A DNA stretch of 64,000 nt. It comes from Microbacterium sp. B35-30 (GTDB lineage Bacteria > Actinomycetota > Actinomycetes > Actinomycetales > Microbacteriaceae). The stretch is taken from assembly GCF_010634855.1 (NCBI RefSeq), contig NZ_MWLQ01000023.1, forward strand, positions 51,383 through 115,382. The letters are read 5' to 3'. The notes under the pieces were generated by a model, which was given only the letters and a program-made list of their open reading frames with translations, was not told the DNA's origin and made no database searches. The translations under genes were made by a program, and so were the position numbers. Position 1 is the stretch's first letter. The number at the start of each line of letters is the position of its first letter. Below are positions 29,229 to 38,010 of the stretch, piece by piece.

Positions 29229-29257
29229 TTGACGTGGCCCGACCGCGGGCATAGCTT
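29229..29257 (+). promoter_or_regulatory. promoter of the large surface protein gene (TTGACG-N17-TAGCTT)
   Basis: TTGACG (29229-29234) and TAGCTT (29252-29257) are spaced by exactly 17 bases. Transcription would start near 29264 and give a leader of about 130 bases. It shows that the surface gene is not read from tuf. Confidence 0.7.
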
Positions 29258-29397
29258 TGCCCCGGGAACACGTTTCGGCTCGTGTTTGGGGACAACGCCG
29301 AACCTCTTCGGGGGCGCCGTTGCAATCGCTGGCCGTTGCGTGATGGGAGGGGCCTCTTCTTGGGGCACCCTGTGTCGTGACGACCAAGGGTGAAGTG

Positions 29398-32300
29398 ATG
29401 TTCAGTCGTACTTTCGTGCGCGCCTCTGATGAGGGTCTGCGCCGCCGCATGCGTCAAGAGCGGGCTCAGGAGCGCAAGATCGCGCTCCAGAGGCGCTGGT
29501 ACGTCGGAGGGCTCGCGGCCGTCGTCGCGAGCGCGCTCGTGTTCTCGGGCATGTCTCCGGCCACCGCGGAGGAGGTGACTCCCACCGATCCCGCTCCCAC
29601 GAGCGAGGCGACGACAGAGACGCCCTCGACGGATGCCGAGACCCCGCCACCCGCGGAGGAGCCGGCCGCTGAAGAACCCGCGGCCGAAGAACCCGCGCCG
29701 GCTGAGCAGCCGGCTGCGCCTGAGGTGACCGCTCCGGAGGGCGACGCGCCGTTCTCGGCGCTGGTCGCACCTCTCGCTGAGCCGGAGGTGTCGCTGTTCG
29801 CGCTCGTCCCGTGCGACGGCTGGCCGGTCGCCGGTTCGCCGGTCGCCGGCTTCGAGATCGACGGCAACCTGTGTCTCGACGGCGACGGCACGCTGGACTG
29901 GGCGAATGTCGGCGGGCAGCCGGTCGCGAGTGACGGCTTCGACGACCCCGAGCAGTTCGACCAGGGCGCCTCCGAGGCCAACTGGCCGTGGAGCGCGGCG
30001 CAGACCATCCTCAACAGCGGATCGGGATCGGCCAAGACCGACATCGGAAACGTGTACGCCTACACGCAGACCGTCGACGGTCACGTCTACGCATACCTCG
30101 GCTTCGAGCGCCAGGTGAACACCGGGTCGGTGTCGTACCACGTCGAGCTGAACCAGGCGGACAACGCGTTCGGGCCGGTGCCGACCCGAACGGTGGGCGA
30201 CCTCCGTCTGACGATCGAGCAGAACGGCAACAACACCATCTCGCTCGTGGGCGCGGACACCTGGGACGGCGACAGCTGGGTCTCGCTCGGTTCGCTCGCC
30301 GGCTTCGTGGGCCAGGTCAACCAGGACATCATCAACCGGCTGACGGGCACCGATGAGCTGGAGGCAGGCACCTTCGCCGAGGCCGCGATCGATCTGACGA
30401 AGCTCTTCGGTGAGACCGGCTGCAGCGGCAGCTTCGGCGTGCTGAACGTGCGTTCGAGCCAGTCCCCCTCCGAGACGTCCTCCCTCGCCGACTGGGTCGA
30501 CCCCATCGCCCTCAATGTGCCGTCGACGTGTGCGACGCTCACGATCCTCAAGACCAACACCGACGGCACGCCGCTCCAGGGTGCGGAGTTCACGATCTCT
30601 CCGGTGCCGACGGGCAGCGACGGCACGGAGACGACCGGGGCTGACGGCAAGATCGTCCTCGGCGGCATCGAGCCCGGCGTCTACACGGTGACCGAGACCA
30701 AGGCTCCTCCGGGCTACCTCCTGCCGACGTCGAACAACCCCCAGCAGGTGACGCTCGGCGACGCAGAGACTGAGACCCTGACGTTCGTAGACCCGCTCGG
30801 CACGGTGACCTGGCTCAAGCACGACGGCGCGGGCAACCCGCTCGGCGGCGCGACCTTCCAGATCGTGGCCAACACCGGCGGCGTGGCCCAGGGTGTGGCG
30901 GGCTTCCCCCGCACCGTGGTCGACAACGGCACCAATGACACCGACCCGGCTGCGGGCGTGATCAAGGTCGTGAACGTCCCGATCGGCACCTACACCGTGA
31001 CCGAGACGGCGGCGCCCACCGGCTACGTCCTCGACGGCAACCCGCAGAACTTCTCGATCACCCAGCAGGCGCCCAACGCCTCGCTCACCAACCCGTTCGT
31101 GAACATCCCGTTCGCGACGGTGACGCTGAGCAAGGTCTGGGTCAACTCGTTCACGGGTGACAAGGCCGACCTCTCCATCGGGGGAGCGGCCACGGCGAAC
31201 GGCACCTCGACGGCTCCGACCAACGGTCAGGTCGTCCAGGTCTCCGTCGCACCGGGCTCGGCGCTGACGCTCGCCGAGGTTCTGCCGGACGCCAACACGG
31301 GCGAATACTCGTCGGTCCTCACGTGTGTGGGGGCCACTGTCTCCAACAACACGGGAACCGGCGGCTCGATCACCGTGCCCGCGTACCCGGCTTCGGGGGC
31401 GGGCGTGCAGTGCACGTTCACCAACACCGCGGTCCAGAAGACCATCACCCTGCAGAAGCGCTGGGTCGATGCCATCGAAGGCGACACGGCGGAGTTGCAG
31501 GCAGGTGCCGACACTGCAACGTCGGTGGCGAACGGCACGGCCGAGCAGCTCGACCAGATGAACGTCGCGCAGGTCTCGGTTCGCGTCGGTGACACCGTGG
31601 GCCTCAGCGAGGTCTTGGGCGGCGTCGGCAGCTACGGTTCGACCTACTCATGCACCAGCGGTCAGACGACCGGTGACGGCACCGGAACGTCGTTCACGCT
31701 CACCGTTCCGAACGCCAACGTGACCTGTACCTTCACGAACACCGCCGACCGCGGCACGGTCACACTGAACAAGCAGTGGGTCAACGCCTTCGAAGGCGAC
31801 GAGGCCGATCTGTCCATCACGGGTGCGGCGTCCGACAACGCGACCTCGGTCGCGACCGGCGGGAACAGCACCGACGACACGAACGTGGCGTCCGTCGAGG
31901 TTCGGTTCGGCGAGAAGGTGACACTCTCGGAGAGCCTGCCCGGCGACAACACGGGTGAGTACACCGCGACGTGGTTCTGCTCGGACGGCAGCAGTGGCGA
32001 GGGCGACAGCATCCCCGAGATCACGGTCGAGGGCGACCTCGACTGCACGATCGTGAACACGGCGGATGAGATCAGCGTCACACTCGACAAGCGCTGGATC
32101 GATGCCTTCGCGGGCGATGTCGCGTCGCTGTCGATCAATGGCACCACCGAGGAGTCGACAGCGAACGGCACGGCGAACCAGCTCGACGAAGATGTGGTCA
32201 CCGTGTCGGTGCGCGTCGGCGACGACGTGAACATCCACGAGGTCCTCGACAGCGCGACCAACACCGGCGAGTACGACAGCTCGTACGCGTGCTCCACCGT

Positions 32301-35300
32301 CGCGAACGGTGTCGGGCAGGGGCGCGACTTCGACTTCGTCGCTCCCGACTCCGATGTGAGCTGCACGTTCATCAACACCGCCATCAAGGTCGGGGTCGTC
32401 CTGCACAAGCAGTGGATCGGAGCCGTTCTCGGCGATGACACGACGTTGTCAGTGACGCCTGAAGCGGGCCCGATCCTCACGAGGCTGTCGGAGGTCATCG
32501 GCACCGGAACCTTCATCGACAACATCAACACCGTTGTCCTCCAGGCGCGTATCGGCGCCGTGCTGCCGATGAATGAGACGATCGCGCTCAACGCCCTCGG
32601 TCAGTACGACTCCACGTACAGCTGCACCGGCGGGCAGGCTTCGGGTACCGGCGTCGGCCGGAGCTTCCAGCTGACCGTGACGGGCCCGAGCCTGTGCTTC
32701 TTCGTGAACCAGGCACGCACCGCTAAGGTGCACCTCGTCAAGACATGGGTGAACGGTCAGGAGGGCGATTCCGCCGACCTCTCGATCTCGGGTCTCCCGT
32801 TGACCGAAGACACCTCGGTGTCGAACGGCGACCTCGGCTCGTGGACAGACGTCCAGAACGCGCTCGAGAAGCAGGCGCTGATCGGCAGCGAGGTCACGGT
32901 CAGCGAGGTTCTCGACGTGGTCGAGGGTGAAGCATCCGACTACACCAGCTCGCTGGTCTGCATCACCGTCGACCACTCGAAGGTGCTCGAAGTCGATGCG
33001 AGGTCCGGCACGTTCACCATGCCGAACGAGAGCGTGTGGTGCGAGTTCACCAACACGGCCGAGCGGCCGACGCTGTCGCTCGTGAAGGTCGTGAACGGCG
33101 CTCAGGTGGCCGACACCAACTGGCAGCTCTTCGGCACTCCGGCGGAAGGTGACGCCGTCACCAACCCGGCGGGCGGCGATGTCGCTCCGACCGCGGTCCT
33201 GCCGGGAGTCGAGTTCGACCTGTCGGAGGACGTGATCGGCGACGTTCCGGGTCTCGGCGAGTTCGAGCCGGAGCTGTGGTCCTGTGTCTCGGACGACGCG
33301 GGCACGATCACGCTGACCGACAGCGAGCCGGGTGCGGCGACACTGCGTGGCCTCGACAAGGGCGAGAACGTGGTCTGCACCATCGTGAACACTCACGTCG
33401 ACCAGGGCTACACACTCGACAAGACCGCGATCAGCTCAGTGCAGAACGAGGACGACAGCTGGACCGTGACCTATGAGATCACGGTGCACAACAACAGCGT
33501 GCTCGTGCCCATCACGTACGACCTGACTGACACCCTCGACACTCCGGCCGCAGGCGTCACCTACACCGGCGCCTCGTGGAGCGGGCCGACGAGCGGTGAC
33601 TTCGACCTCGAGTCGTCGCTGACCGCAGTGCTCGCGGATGACGAGGAGCTCGCCGCCTACAACGGCTCGAACGACGCGGTGTACACCGTGGTGGTCGAGG
33701 TCGATGTGACGGCCGAGCCAGCTGACCCCATGACGTGTGAGGAAGGCGGCGAAGGCATCGGCATCGTCAACACCGCCGAACTGACGGTGGGCGAGGATGA
33801 GCCGATCGACGACGAGGCGTGCGGCACGGTGCACTTCGACGACGTGGACATCGTGAAGACGTCGAACCTGCCGGAGGGTCAGACCTCGGTCGAGCCCGGT
33901 GACGAGTTCGACTACGTGCTGACGGTGACCAACAACGGCACTCGTGACGCGACGGACGTGGTCGTCACCGACCCGATCCCGGACCGCCTCGAGGTGACCG
34001 GCATCACGCTCCCGGCTGGCTGGACGAATGACAACGCGCCGGACTTCGTGGACGGCGACAACGTGCTGCAGGTGAGCACGCCGCTGCTGCTCGAGGGCGA
34101 TTCGGTGGAGATCACGGTGACGGTGGAGTTCCTGCCGGCCCCGGTGCCGCCGATCGAGCCTGGTGACGGGACGGACGAGCCGCCGGCTCCGCTCGAGGAG
34201 CTCGTCAACGAGGCCTGCGTCGCCGCGGAGCGTGATGAGGTCGATGAGAACAACTGCTCGGAGATCGAGATCCCGGTCCGCGAGATCACCGCGATCGTCT
34301 ACACCAGGTGCGTGGCGGACGCCCCGCTCCTGGGCTGGACGATCACCAAGTCCGCGGCGCTCATCGACGAGGAGATCGACTTCCTCTGGACTCCCGACAA
34401 CGGCACTGCGACGACCGACCCCGCGAACGTCTCGATCACCCAGCCGGGTGGCACTGCGACGTGGAGTGAGGAGATCGACTGGCCGGGTGCGGCGTTCACA
34501 CCTTCGGGCGTGAGCATCGACTACCCGGGATGGCGGCCGATCGTCGCGAGCGACATCGTGCCCGGATCGACCCCGACGCAGTACTACTACCCGGGAACGA
34601 CCGACATCATCAGTGCGGCCGACCAGCCGGACTACGTGTTCAACGGTCTGATCCTCGACGACAGCGAGCTCGACTACGCCTGGCGTCTCAGCTCGACGAT
34701 CACCTTCACGGTCAACCCCGAGCTGGTGTTCACGACGGAGTACCCGGCGGCGACGCCCGAGTGCTCCGTGGCCCGCCACTCGAACGTCCAGATCGAGAAG
34801 ACGGCCAGTGTCGAGAAGACCGACCCGGGTGCCTCGTTCACGTACACCCTCGCGGTGGCCAACGTGAGCGATGACGCGGCCGCCGAGTCGGTGGTGGTCA
34901 CCGACGCGATCCCCGCCGACATCAAGATCACCGACGTGAGCTGGGTCGGCGAGGGTGACGACGCGGTGTTCCCGAACTGGCAGACCTGTGAGGTCACCGG
35001 ACAGAACAGCGCCGGCTACGGCGGCACCCTCGAGTGCGTGCTCTTCGGACCCCTGCAGCCGCAGGGGGCGAACGAAGGCGCCTCGGCGGCTCCGACCATC
35101 ACCCTGGCGGCGACGGTGAACCCGGCGTCCACGAGCAGTTCGATCACCAATGTGGCAGTCGTGGACTACCACACCTTCGGTGACCCGGACGACGCGGGCC
35201 GCGACTCCGACGACGCCATCGTGCTGCTGTCGGCGCTCCCGGCAACGGGTGGCGAGCTGCCGCCGCTGCTGGTCATCATGGGCCTGTTCGCTCTGCTCGG

Positions 35301-35361
35301 AGGCACGACGCTGCTCCTCGTCGCCCGCCGCCGGCGCGGAGAGGTCAAGGCGACCCTCTGA
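29398..35361 (+). CDS. LPATG-anchored surface protein with SpaA and CnaB-like repeats
   Basis: The 1987-residue protein starts at ATG 29398 (GTG 29377 or 29395 are possible). A long basic n-region and hydrophobic core (GGLAAVVASALVFSG) form the signal peptide, and a Pro/Glu/Ala-rich spacer follows. Domains in order are an N-terminal beta domain (about 140-380), two SpaA-like prealbumin domains (TVTETKAPPGYLL, TVTETAAPTGYVL), six close CnaB-like repeats plus one divergent copy, DUF11-type domains (DYVLTVTNNGTRDATDVVV), a module shared with the next gene's product, another DUF11 and LPATG (1947-1951), a membrane helix and RRRRGE. A sortase would attach it to peptidoglycan or to a pilus-like polymer. 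No sortase gene is in the window. It is an adhesin or stalk candidate. Confidence 0.9.
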   Translation: MFSRTFVRASDEGLRRRMRQERAQERKIALQRRWYVGGLAAVVASALVFSGMSPATAEEVTPTDPAPTSEATTETPSTDAETPPPAEEPAAEEPAAEEPAPAEQPAAPEVTAPEGDAPFSALVAPLAEPEVSLFALVPCDGWPVAGSPVAGFEIDGNLCLDGDGTLDWANVGGQPVASDGFDDPEQFDQGASEANWPWSAAQTILNSGSGSAKTDIGNVYAYTQTVDGHVYAYLGFERQVNTGSVSYHVELNQADNAFGPVPTRTVGDLRLTIEQNGNNTISLVGADTWDGDSWVSLGSLAGFVGQVNQDIINRLTGTDELEAGTFAEAAIDLTKLFGETGCSGSFGVLNVRSSQSPSETSSLADWVDPIALNVPSTCATLTILKTNTDGTPLQGAEFTISPVPTGSDGTETTGADGKIVLGGIEPGVYTVTETKAPPGYLLPTSNNPQQVTLGDAETETLTFVDPLGTVTWLKHDGAGNPLGGATFQIVANTGGVAQGVAGFPRTVVDNGTNDTDPAAGVIKVVNVPIGTYTVTETAAPTGYVLDGNPQNFSITQQAPNASLTNPFVNIPFATVTLSKVWVNSFTGDKADLSIGGAATANGTSTAPTNGQVVQVSVAPGSALTLAEVLPDANTGEYSSVLTCVGATVSNNTGTGGSITVPAYPASGAGVQCTFTNTAVQKTITLQKRWVDAIEGDTAELQAGADTATSVANGTAEQLDQMNVAQVSVRVGDTVGLSEVLGGVGSYGSTYSCTSGQTTGDGTGTSFTLTVPNANVTCTFTNTADRGTVTLNKQWVNAFEGDEADLSITGAASDNATSVATGGNSTDDTNVASVEVRFGEKVTLSESLPGDNTGEYTATWFCSDGSSGEGDSIPEITVEGDLDCTIVNTADEISVTLDKRWIDAFAGDVASLSINGTTEESTANGTANQLDEDVVTVSVRVGDDVNIHEVLDSATNTGEYDSSYACSTVANGVGQGRDFDFVAPDSDVSCTFINTAIKVGVVLHKQWIGAVLGDDTTLSVTPEAGPILTRLSEVIGTGTFIDNINTVVLQARIGAVLPMNETIALNALGQYDSTYSCTGGQASGTGVGRSFQLTVTGPSLCFFVNQARTAKVHLVKTWVNGQEGDSADLSISGLPLTEDTSVSNGDLGSWTDVQNALEKQALIGSEVTVSEVLDVVEGEASDYTSSLVCITVDHSKVLEVDARSGTFTMPNESVWCEFTNTAERPTLSLVKVVNGAQVADTNWQLFGTPAEGDAVTNPAGGDVAPTAVLPGVEFDLSEDVIGDVPGLGEFEPELWSCVSDDAGTITLTDSEPGAATLRGLDKGENVVCTIVNTHVDQGYTLDKTAISSVQNEDDSWTVTYEITVHNNSVLVPITYDLTDTLDTPAAGVTYTGASWSGPTSGDFDLESSLTAVLADDEELAAYNGSNDAVYTVVVEVDVTAEPADPMTCEEGGEGIGIVNTAELTVGEDEPIDDEACGTVHFDDVDIVKTSNLPEGQTSVEPGDEFDYVLTVTNNGTRDATDVVVTDPIPDRLEVTGITLPAGWTNDNAPDFVDGDNVLQVSTPLLLEGDSVEITVTVEFLPAPVPPIEPGDGTDEPPAPLEELVNEACVAAERDEVDENNCSEIEIPVREITAIVYTRCVADAPLLGWTITKSAALIDEEIDFLWTPDNGTATTDPANVSITQPGGTATWSEEIDWPGAAFTPSGVSIDYPGWRPIVASDIVPGSTPTQYYYPGTTDIISAADQPDYVFNGLILDDSELDYAWRLSSTITFTVNPELVFTTEYPAATPECSVARHSNVQIEKTASVEKTDPGASFTYTLAVANVSDDAAAESVVVTDAIPADIKITDVSWVGEGDDAVFPNWQTCEVTGQNSAGYGGTLECVLFGPLQPQGANEGASAAPTITLAATVNPASTSSSITNVAVVDYHTFGDPDDAGRDSDDAIVLLSALPATGGELPPLLVIMGLFALLGGTTLLLVARRRRGEVKATL
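31120..33396 (+). repeat. seven tandem ~105-114-residue CnaB-like repeats within the surface protein
   Basis: Units start at 31120, 31444, 31759, 32077, 32395, 32728 and, divergently, 33070. Each begins with a strand like VTL.K.WV followed by a GD.A.LSI element. Each then has a (S/A)E(V/S)L element and ends C(T/E)FTNTA or a close variant. Spacing is 315 to 342 bases. The Lys, Glu and Asn fit the residues that make intramolecular isopeptide bonds in CnaB domains, and most units also carry two Cys. Confidence 0.8.
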
Positions 35362-35434
35362 CGTGAGAGAGGGCGGGACCGCCCCAAGGCCCGCTCTCTC
35401 CCACCTGGCTCCGACCCGCTCCGGTAGGCCGGAA

Positions 35435-35473
35435 GCTCGAGCCCCTCGTACCCCGAACACGAGGGGCTCGAGC
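35435..35473 (+). terminator. terminator of the large surface protein gene
   Basis: A perfect 15-bp stem (gctcgagcccctcgt / acgaggggctcgagc) closes a 9-base loop, 73 bases after the stop. Confidence 0.8.
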
Positions 35474-35536
35474 GCGTCTGCGACACGTGCGGATGACGGA
35501 TGCCGCGGCCGCGGCTAGACCGTCCCGCGCGTCGAT

Positions 35537-35565
35537 TTCGCACATCGACGTCTGACCGATAGCCT
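35537..35565 (+). promoter_or_regulatory. probable promoter of the second surface gene (TTCGCA-N17-TAGCCT)
   Basis: TTCGCA and TAGCCT are 17 bases apart. Transcription would start near 35572, so the tandem repeats at 35641-35757 would lie in the untranslated leader. Confidence 0.5.
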
Positions 35566-35640
35566 GCACGAACGGCGGTTCTCCGCCGTTCTCCTCTGCG
35601 CCCCCCGCATCGGAGGAGGAACGGCACCCCCGTGCCGGTG

Positions 35641-35757
35641 AGTACGGCGTGCCCCCGCGCGTCGCAGAGAAGTACCGGCGTGCCCCGCACGTCGCTGGGA
35701 AGTACGGCGTGCTGTGCGCGCCGCTGGGAAGTACGGCGCGCTGCGCGCGCCGCTGGG
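35641..35757 (+). repeat. four tandem 29-30 bp repeats in the leader of the second surface gene
   Basis: Units begin with agtacggcg or agtaccggcg at 35641, 35671, 35701 and 35730, and end with a gtcgctggg/ccgctggg-type element. They are similar but not identical. The lack of unique spacers between them rules out a CRISPR array. Confidence 0.8.
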
Positions 35758-35790
35758 ACGACGCTCGACGTCGATTAGGGGAGGAACACT

Positions 35791-37209
35791 GTGTCTGCAG
35801 TGCGCAAGAGAACTCTGAAAGCTTGGGCTGGGGCATTGGTCGCCGCGGCACTCGTCGTGGCACCGCTGGTGACCGCCGGCGCGACCGCGGCCGAGGAGGA
35901 CTGGCCCGCCGCAACGATCGGCATCAAGGGTGAGCTCGTGCCGGCCGCCGGCATGAACCAGGTCGGCGACTGGGTGGATTTCACCGATCACGAGGCCACC
36001 TGTTACGAGGGTGGCGGTTCGCACGGGACCGTGACGGACAACGGCCTCACTGTCACCCTCAAACCGTTCGGTGAGAACTGGGATGGAGACCACTGGGAGC
36101 TCCTGGTCATCAAGGCCGGCAACCTGTGGAACAACGTCATCGTTCACCCGGAGGCGAACAAGGCGTACGCATCGCCTCCGAACGCCAGTGGCAATCAGGC
36201 AGAGGTCTCGCACTGGATCGTCTGTAAGGGCACGACGCCGGACGAAGAGCCCGACCCCGAGGTCATCACGCCGACCCTCAGCTGGACGCCGCCGTCGTGC
36301 GTCGCCGCGGGAACTCTCACCAAGGGCCTCGGCGTGACGTGGACCTCTGCGGACAACGGGGACGGTACCACGACGTGGACCGCTTCGCCCGAGGAGGGCA
36401 CGGTCTTCGCCGACGACGCACAGATCAGCTGGGTCGTTCCGAACCTCAGCATCCGCACGAACTGCGAGGTGCCGCCACCGCTCGTCGAGCCCGGCGAGTG
36501 GGAAGACGGCACGTGGGCGTGCGGCGACACCGTCGTGACCCAGACGCGCGAGGTCAGCACGACCACCTACACGCGCGACGGGGAGGGCGTCCTCGTCCCG
36601 TCGACCACGAAGAACTCTGAGACGCAGACACGCCCCCTCACGCAGGACGAGCTCGGCGAGTGCCCGCTGGTCCCCGGTGAGATCCAGTCCGTGTGCGTCG
36701 GCGACGTGCCGTACCTCGGCTACCAGGTGACGCTGCCCGGGGGCTTCGTGGCCGACAGCGCCAACCCCGTCACGATCACGTTCGTGAACCCGGACGGCGA
36801 GGACTACGTCGTCGCGGACCAGCCCCTGAGCGGTGCGCTTCTCTGGCCGGGTGCGTCCGACGGCGAGCCGAAGATGTGGCCGGGCTGGGATCTCGTCGAC
36901 GGCGAGTACGTGGAGACCGACGGCAACTTCGCGTGGACCCGCGCAGGCGTCACGGTCGAGTTCGACGTCAACCCGACGTACACGACCGTGGTCGAGTACC
37001 CGCAGGCCACTGCGCTGTGCGCCAACCCGCCCGTGGGCGACGACGACCCCACCACCGGCACCCCGACGTCGACCGACGCCGAGGCACTGGCCGTGACCGG
37101 TGGCGGCATCAACCCGATCGTCGTGGCAGCGGGCGGAGCGGCACTCGTCGCCGGCATCGCGGTCGTGACGATCGCGGCGTACCGCCGCCGTCACGCGAGC
37201 ATGCAGTAA
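35791..37209 (+). CDS. LAVTG-type surface protein
   Basis: The 472-residue protein starts at GTG 35791 behind GGGGAGG. A signal peptide (residues 1-33, ending AGATAAEED) leads to a Cys-containing beta domain (about 35-145) and a Pro/Glu linker. Next comes a WACGDTVVTQTREVSTTTYTR module and then a region with CVGDVPYLGYQVTL, LLWPGASDG, WPGW and VEYPQATALC. That last region matches a module in the preceding surface protein. The end is LAVTGGG (433-439), a hydrophobic helix and YRRRHASMQ, the layout of a class E sortase substrate. Both surface genes probably belong to one functional set, although each seems to have its own promoter. Confidence 0.85.
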   Translation: MSAVRKRTLKAWAGALVAAALVVAPLVTAGATAAEEDWPAATIGIKGELVPAAGMNQVGDWVDFTDHEATCYEGGGSHGTVTDNGLTVTLKPFGENWDGDHWELLVIKAGNLWNNVIVHPEANKAYASPPNASGNQAEVSHWIVCKGTTPDEEPDPEVITPTLSWTPPSCVAAGTLTKGLGVTWTSADNGDGTTTWTASPEEGTVFADDAQISWVVPNLSIRTNCEVPPPLVEPGEWEDGTWACGDTVVTQTREVSTTTYTRDGEGVLVPSTTKNSETQTRPLTQDELGECPLVPGEIQSVCVGDVPYLGYQVTLPGGFVADSANPVTITFVNPDGEDYVVADQPLSGALLWPGASDGEPKMWPGWDLVDGEYVETDGNFAWTRAGVTVEFDVNPTYTTVVEYPQATALCANPPVGDDDPTTGTPTSTDAEALAVTGGGINPIVVAAGGAALVAGIAVVTIAAYRRRHASMQ

Positions 37210-37224
37210 CGCCGACGGACAGTC

Positions 37225-37259
37225 GAAAGGGCGGTCGCGCATAGCGCGGCCGCCCTTTC
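37225..37259 (+). terminator. terminator of the LAVTG surface gene
   Basis: A 16-bp stem (gaaagggcggtcgcgc / gcgcggccgccctttc, one G-T pair) closes an ATA loop, 15 bases after the stop. Confidence 0.8.
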
Positions 37260-37325
37260 CGTTGCCCTCCGGCATCCGCCGTCTGGGAAACGGCCGAGCA
37301 TACTCGCGTCGCGACACGCCCGAGT

Positions 37326-37354
37326 TTGCGACACGCCCGGGCTGCACGTAGACT
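37326..37354 (+). promoter_or_regulatory. S10 operon promoter (TTGCGA-N17-TAGACT)
   Basis: TTGCGA (37326-37331) and TAGACT (37349-37354) are exactly 17 bases apart. Transcription would start near 37361, leaving a leader of about 330 bases before rpsJ. Confidence 0.75.
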
Positions 37355-37693
37355 AGTGAGGTTCCACATTCCGGCGCCCCTCTTGGCGTGCGTCGGATCA
37401 CTGTCAGGGCAGTGCATAGGCAGGCGCAACGCGCAGGGTCCTAGGCCGCGGGCAGCAGAACCACCACATCTCGAATCCATCCACAGCGGAGCCATGCTCC
37501 GCGCGCAGACGGAGAACGGATGCCGGGAGCAGCGCTTCGGTGCGACACCCGGATTGACAGCAGAACAGCGGTGCAGCATCCCTCGACAAGCTCGGGAACC
37601 GAGCGGCCGCGAGGAGTAAGTGCCATGGCGCCCCGTGCGCCACGTGCGTCCAATGCCACTGGGGTATGACGCGAGAAAGAGAGTGAGCAGACA

Positions 37694-38002
37694 ATGGCGG
37701 GACAGAAGATCCGCATTCGCCTGAAGTCGTACGACCACGAGGTCATCGACTCGTCGGCACGAAAGATCGTCGACACCGTGACCCGTGCGGGCGCGACGGT
37801 CGTGGGCCCCGTGCCCCTCCCGACGGAGAAGAACGTGATCGCCGTGATCCGTTCTCCCCACAAGTACAAGGACAGCCGCGAGCACTTCGAGATGCGCACC
37901 CACAAGCGTCTGATCGACATCGTCGACCCGACGCCCAAGGCTGTCGACTCGCTCATGCGTCTCGACCTCCCGGCCGATGTCAACATCGAGATCAAGCTCT
38001 GA
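37694..38002 (+). CDS. rpsJ: 30S ribosomal protein S10
   Basis: The 102-residue protein starts at ATG 37694 behind GAGTGAG. It has the family blocks [33 protein letters not shown] and [12 protein letters not shown]10 binds the 30S head and, as NusE, takes part in antitermination. It opens the S10 operon, with rplC 8 bases downstream. Confidence 0.98.
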   Translation: MAGQKIRIRLKSYDHEVIDSSARKIVDTVTRAGATVVGPVPLPTEKNVIAVIRSPHKYKDSREHFEMRTHKRLIDIVDPTPKAVDSLMRLDLPADVNIEIKL

Positions 38003-38010
38003 GGTTCGAC

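Larger units (their letters stand above)
35362..35790 (+). other. 429-base gap between the two surface genes
   Basis: It holds, in order, the terminator of the first gene (35435-35473), a probable promoter (35537-35565), a short hairpin aacggcgg/ccgccgtt (35571-35590), four tandem 29-30 bp repeats (35641-35757) and the ribosome binding site GGGGAGG (35778-35784) of the next gene. No coding sequence is supported. Confidence 0.6.
37210..37693 (+). other. 484-base gap: surface gene terminator, S10 promoter and long leader
   Basis: It contains the terminator at 37225-37259, the S10 operon promoter at 37326-37354 and a leader of about 330 bases. The leader has a small stem cactg/cagtg (37399-37414) and a partial copy (about 37581-37603) of the ctcgacaagctcgggaaccgag palindrome family. 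A leader-type control of the operon is possible. No coding sequence is supported. Confidence 0.55.

Noticed and set aside
35641..35757. Possible CRISPR array from regularly spaced repeats
   Set aside because: The units are directly adjacent with no unique spacers, and no cas genes are present.
35515..37401. A 628-codon leftward frame opposite the LAVTG protein
   Set aside because: Low-complexity Arg/Gly/Val composition and no start context. The plus-strand protein has a signal peptide and a sorting signal.
37326..37619. A 97-codon frame in the S10 leader
   Set aside because: It begins close to the predicted transcription start, has no ribosome binding site, and its composition is not protein-like.
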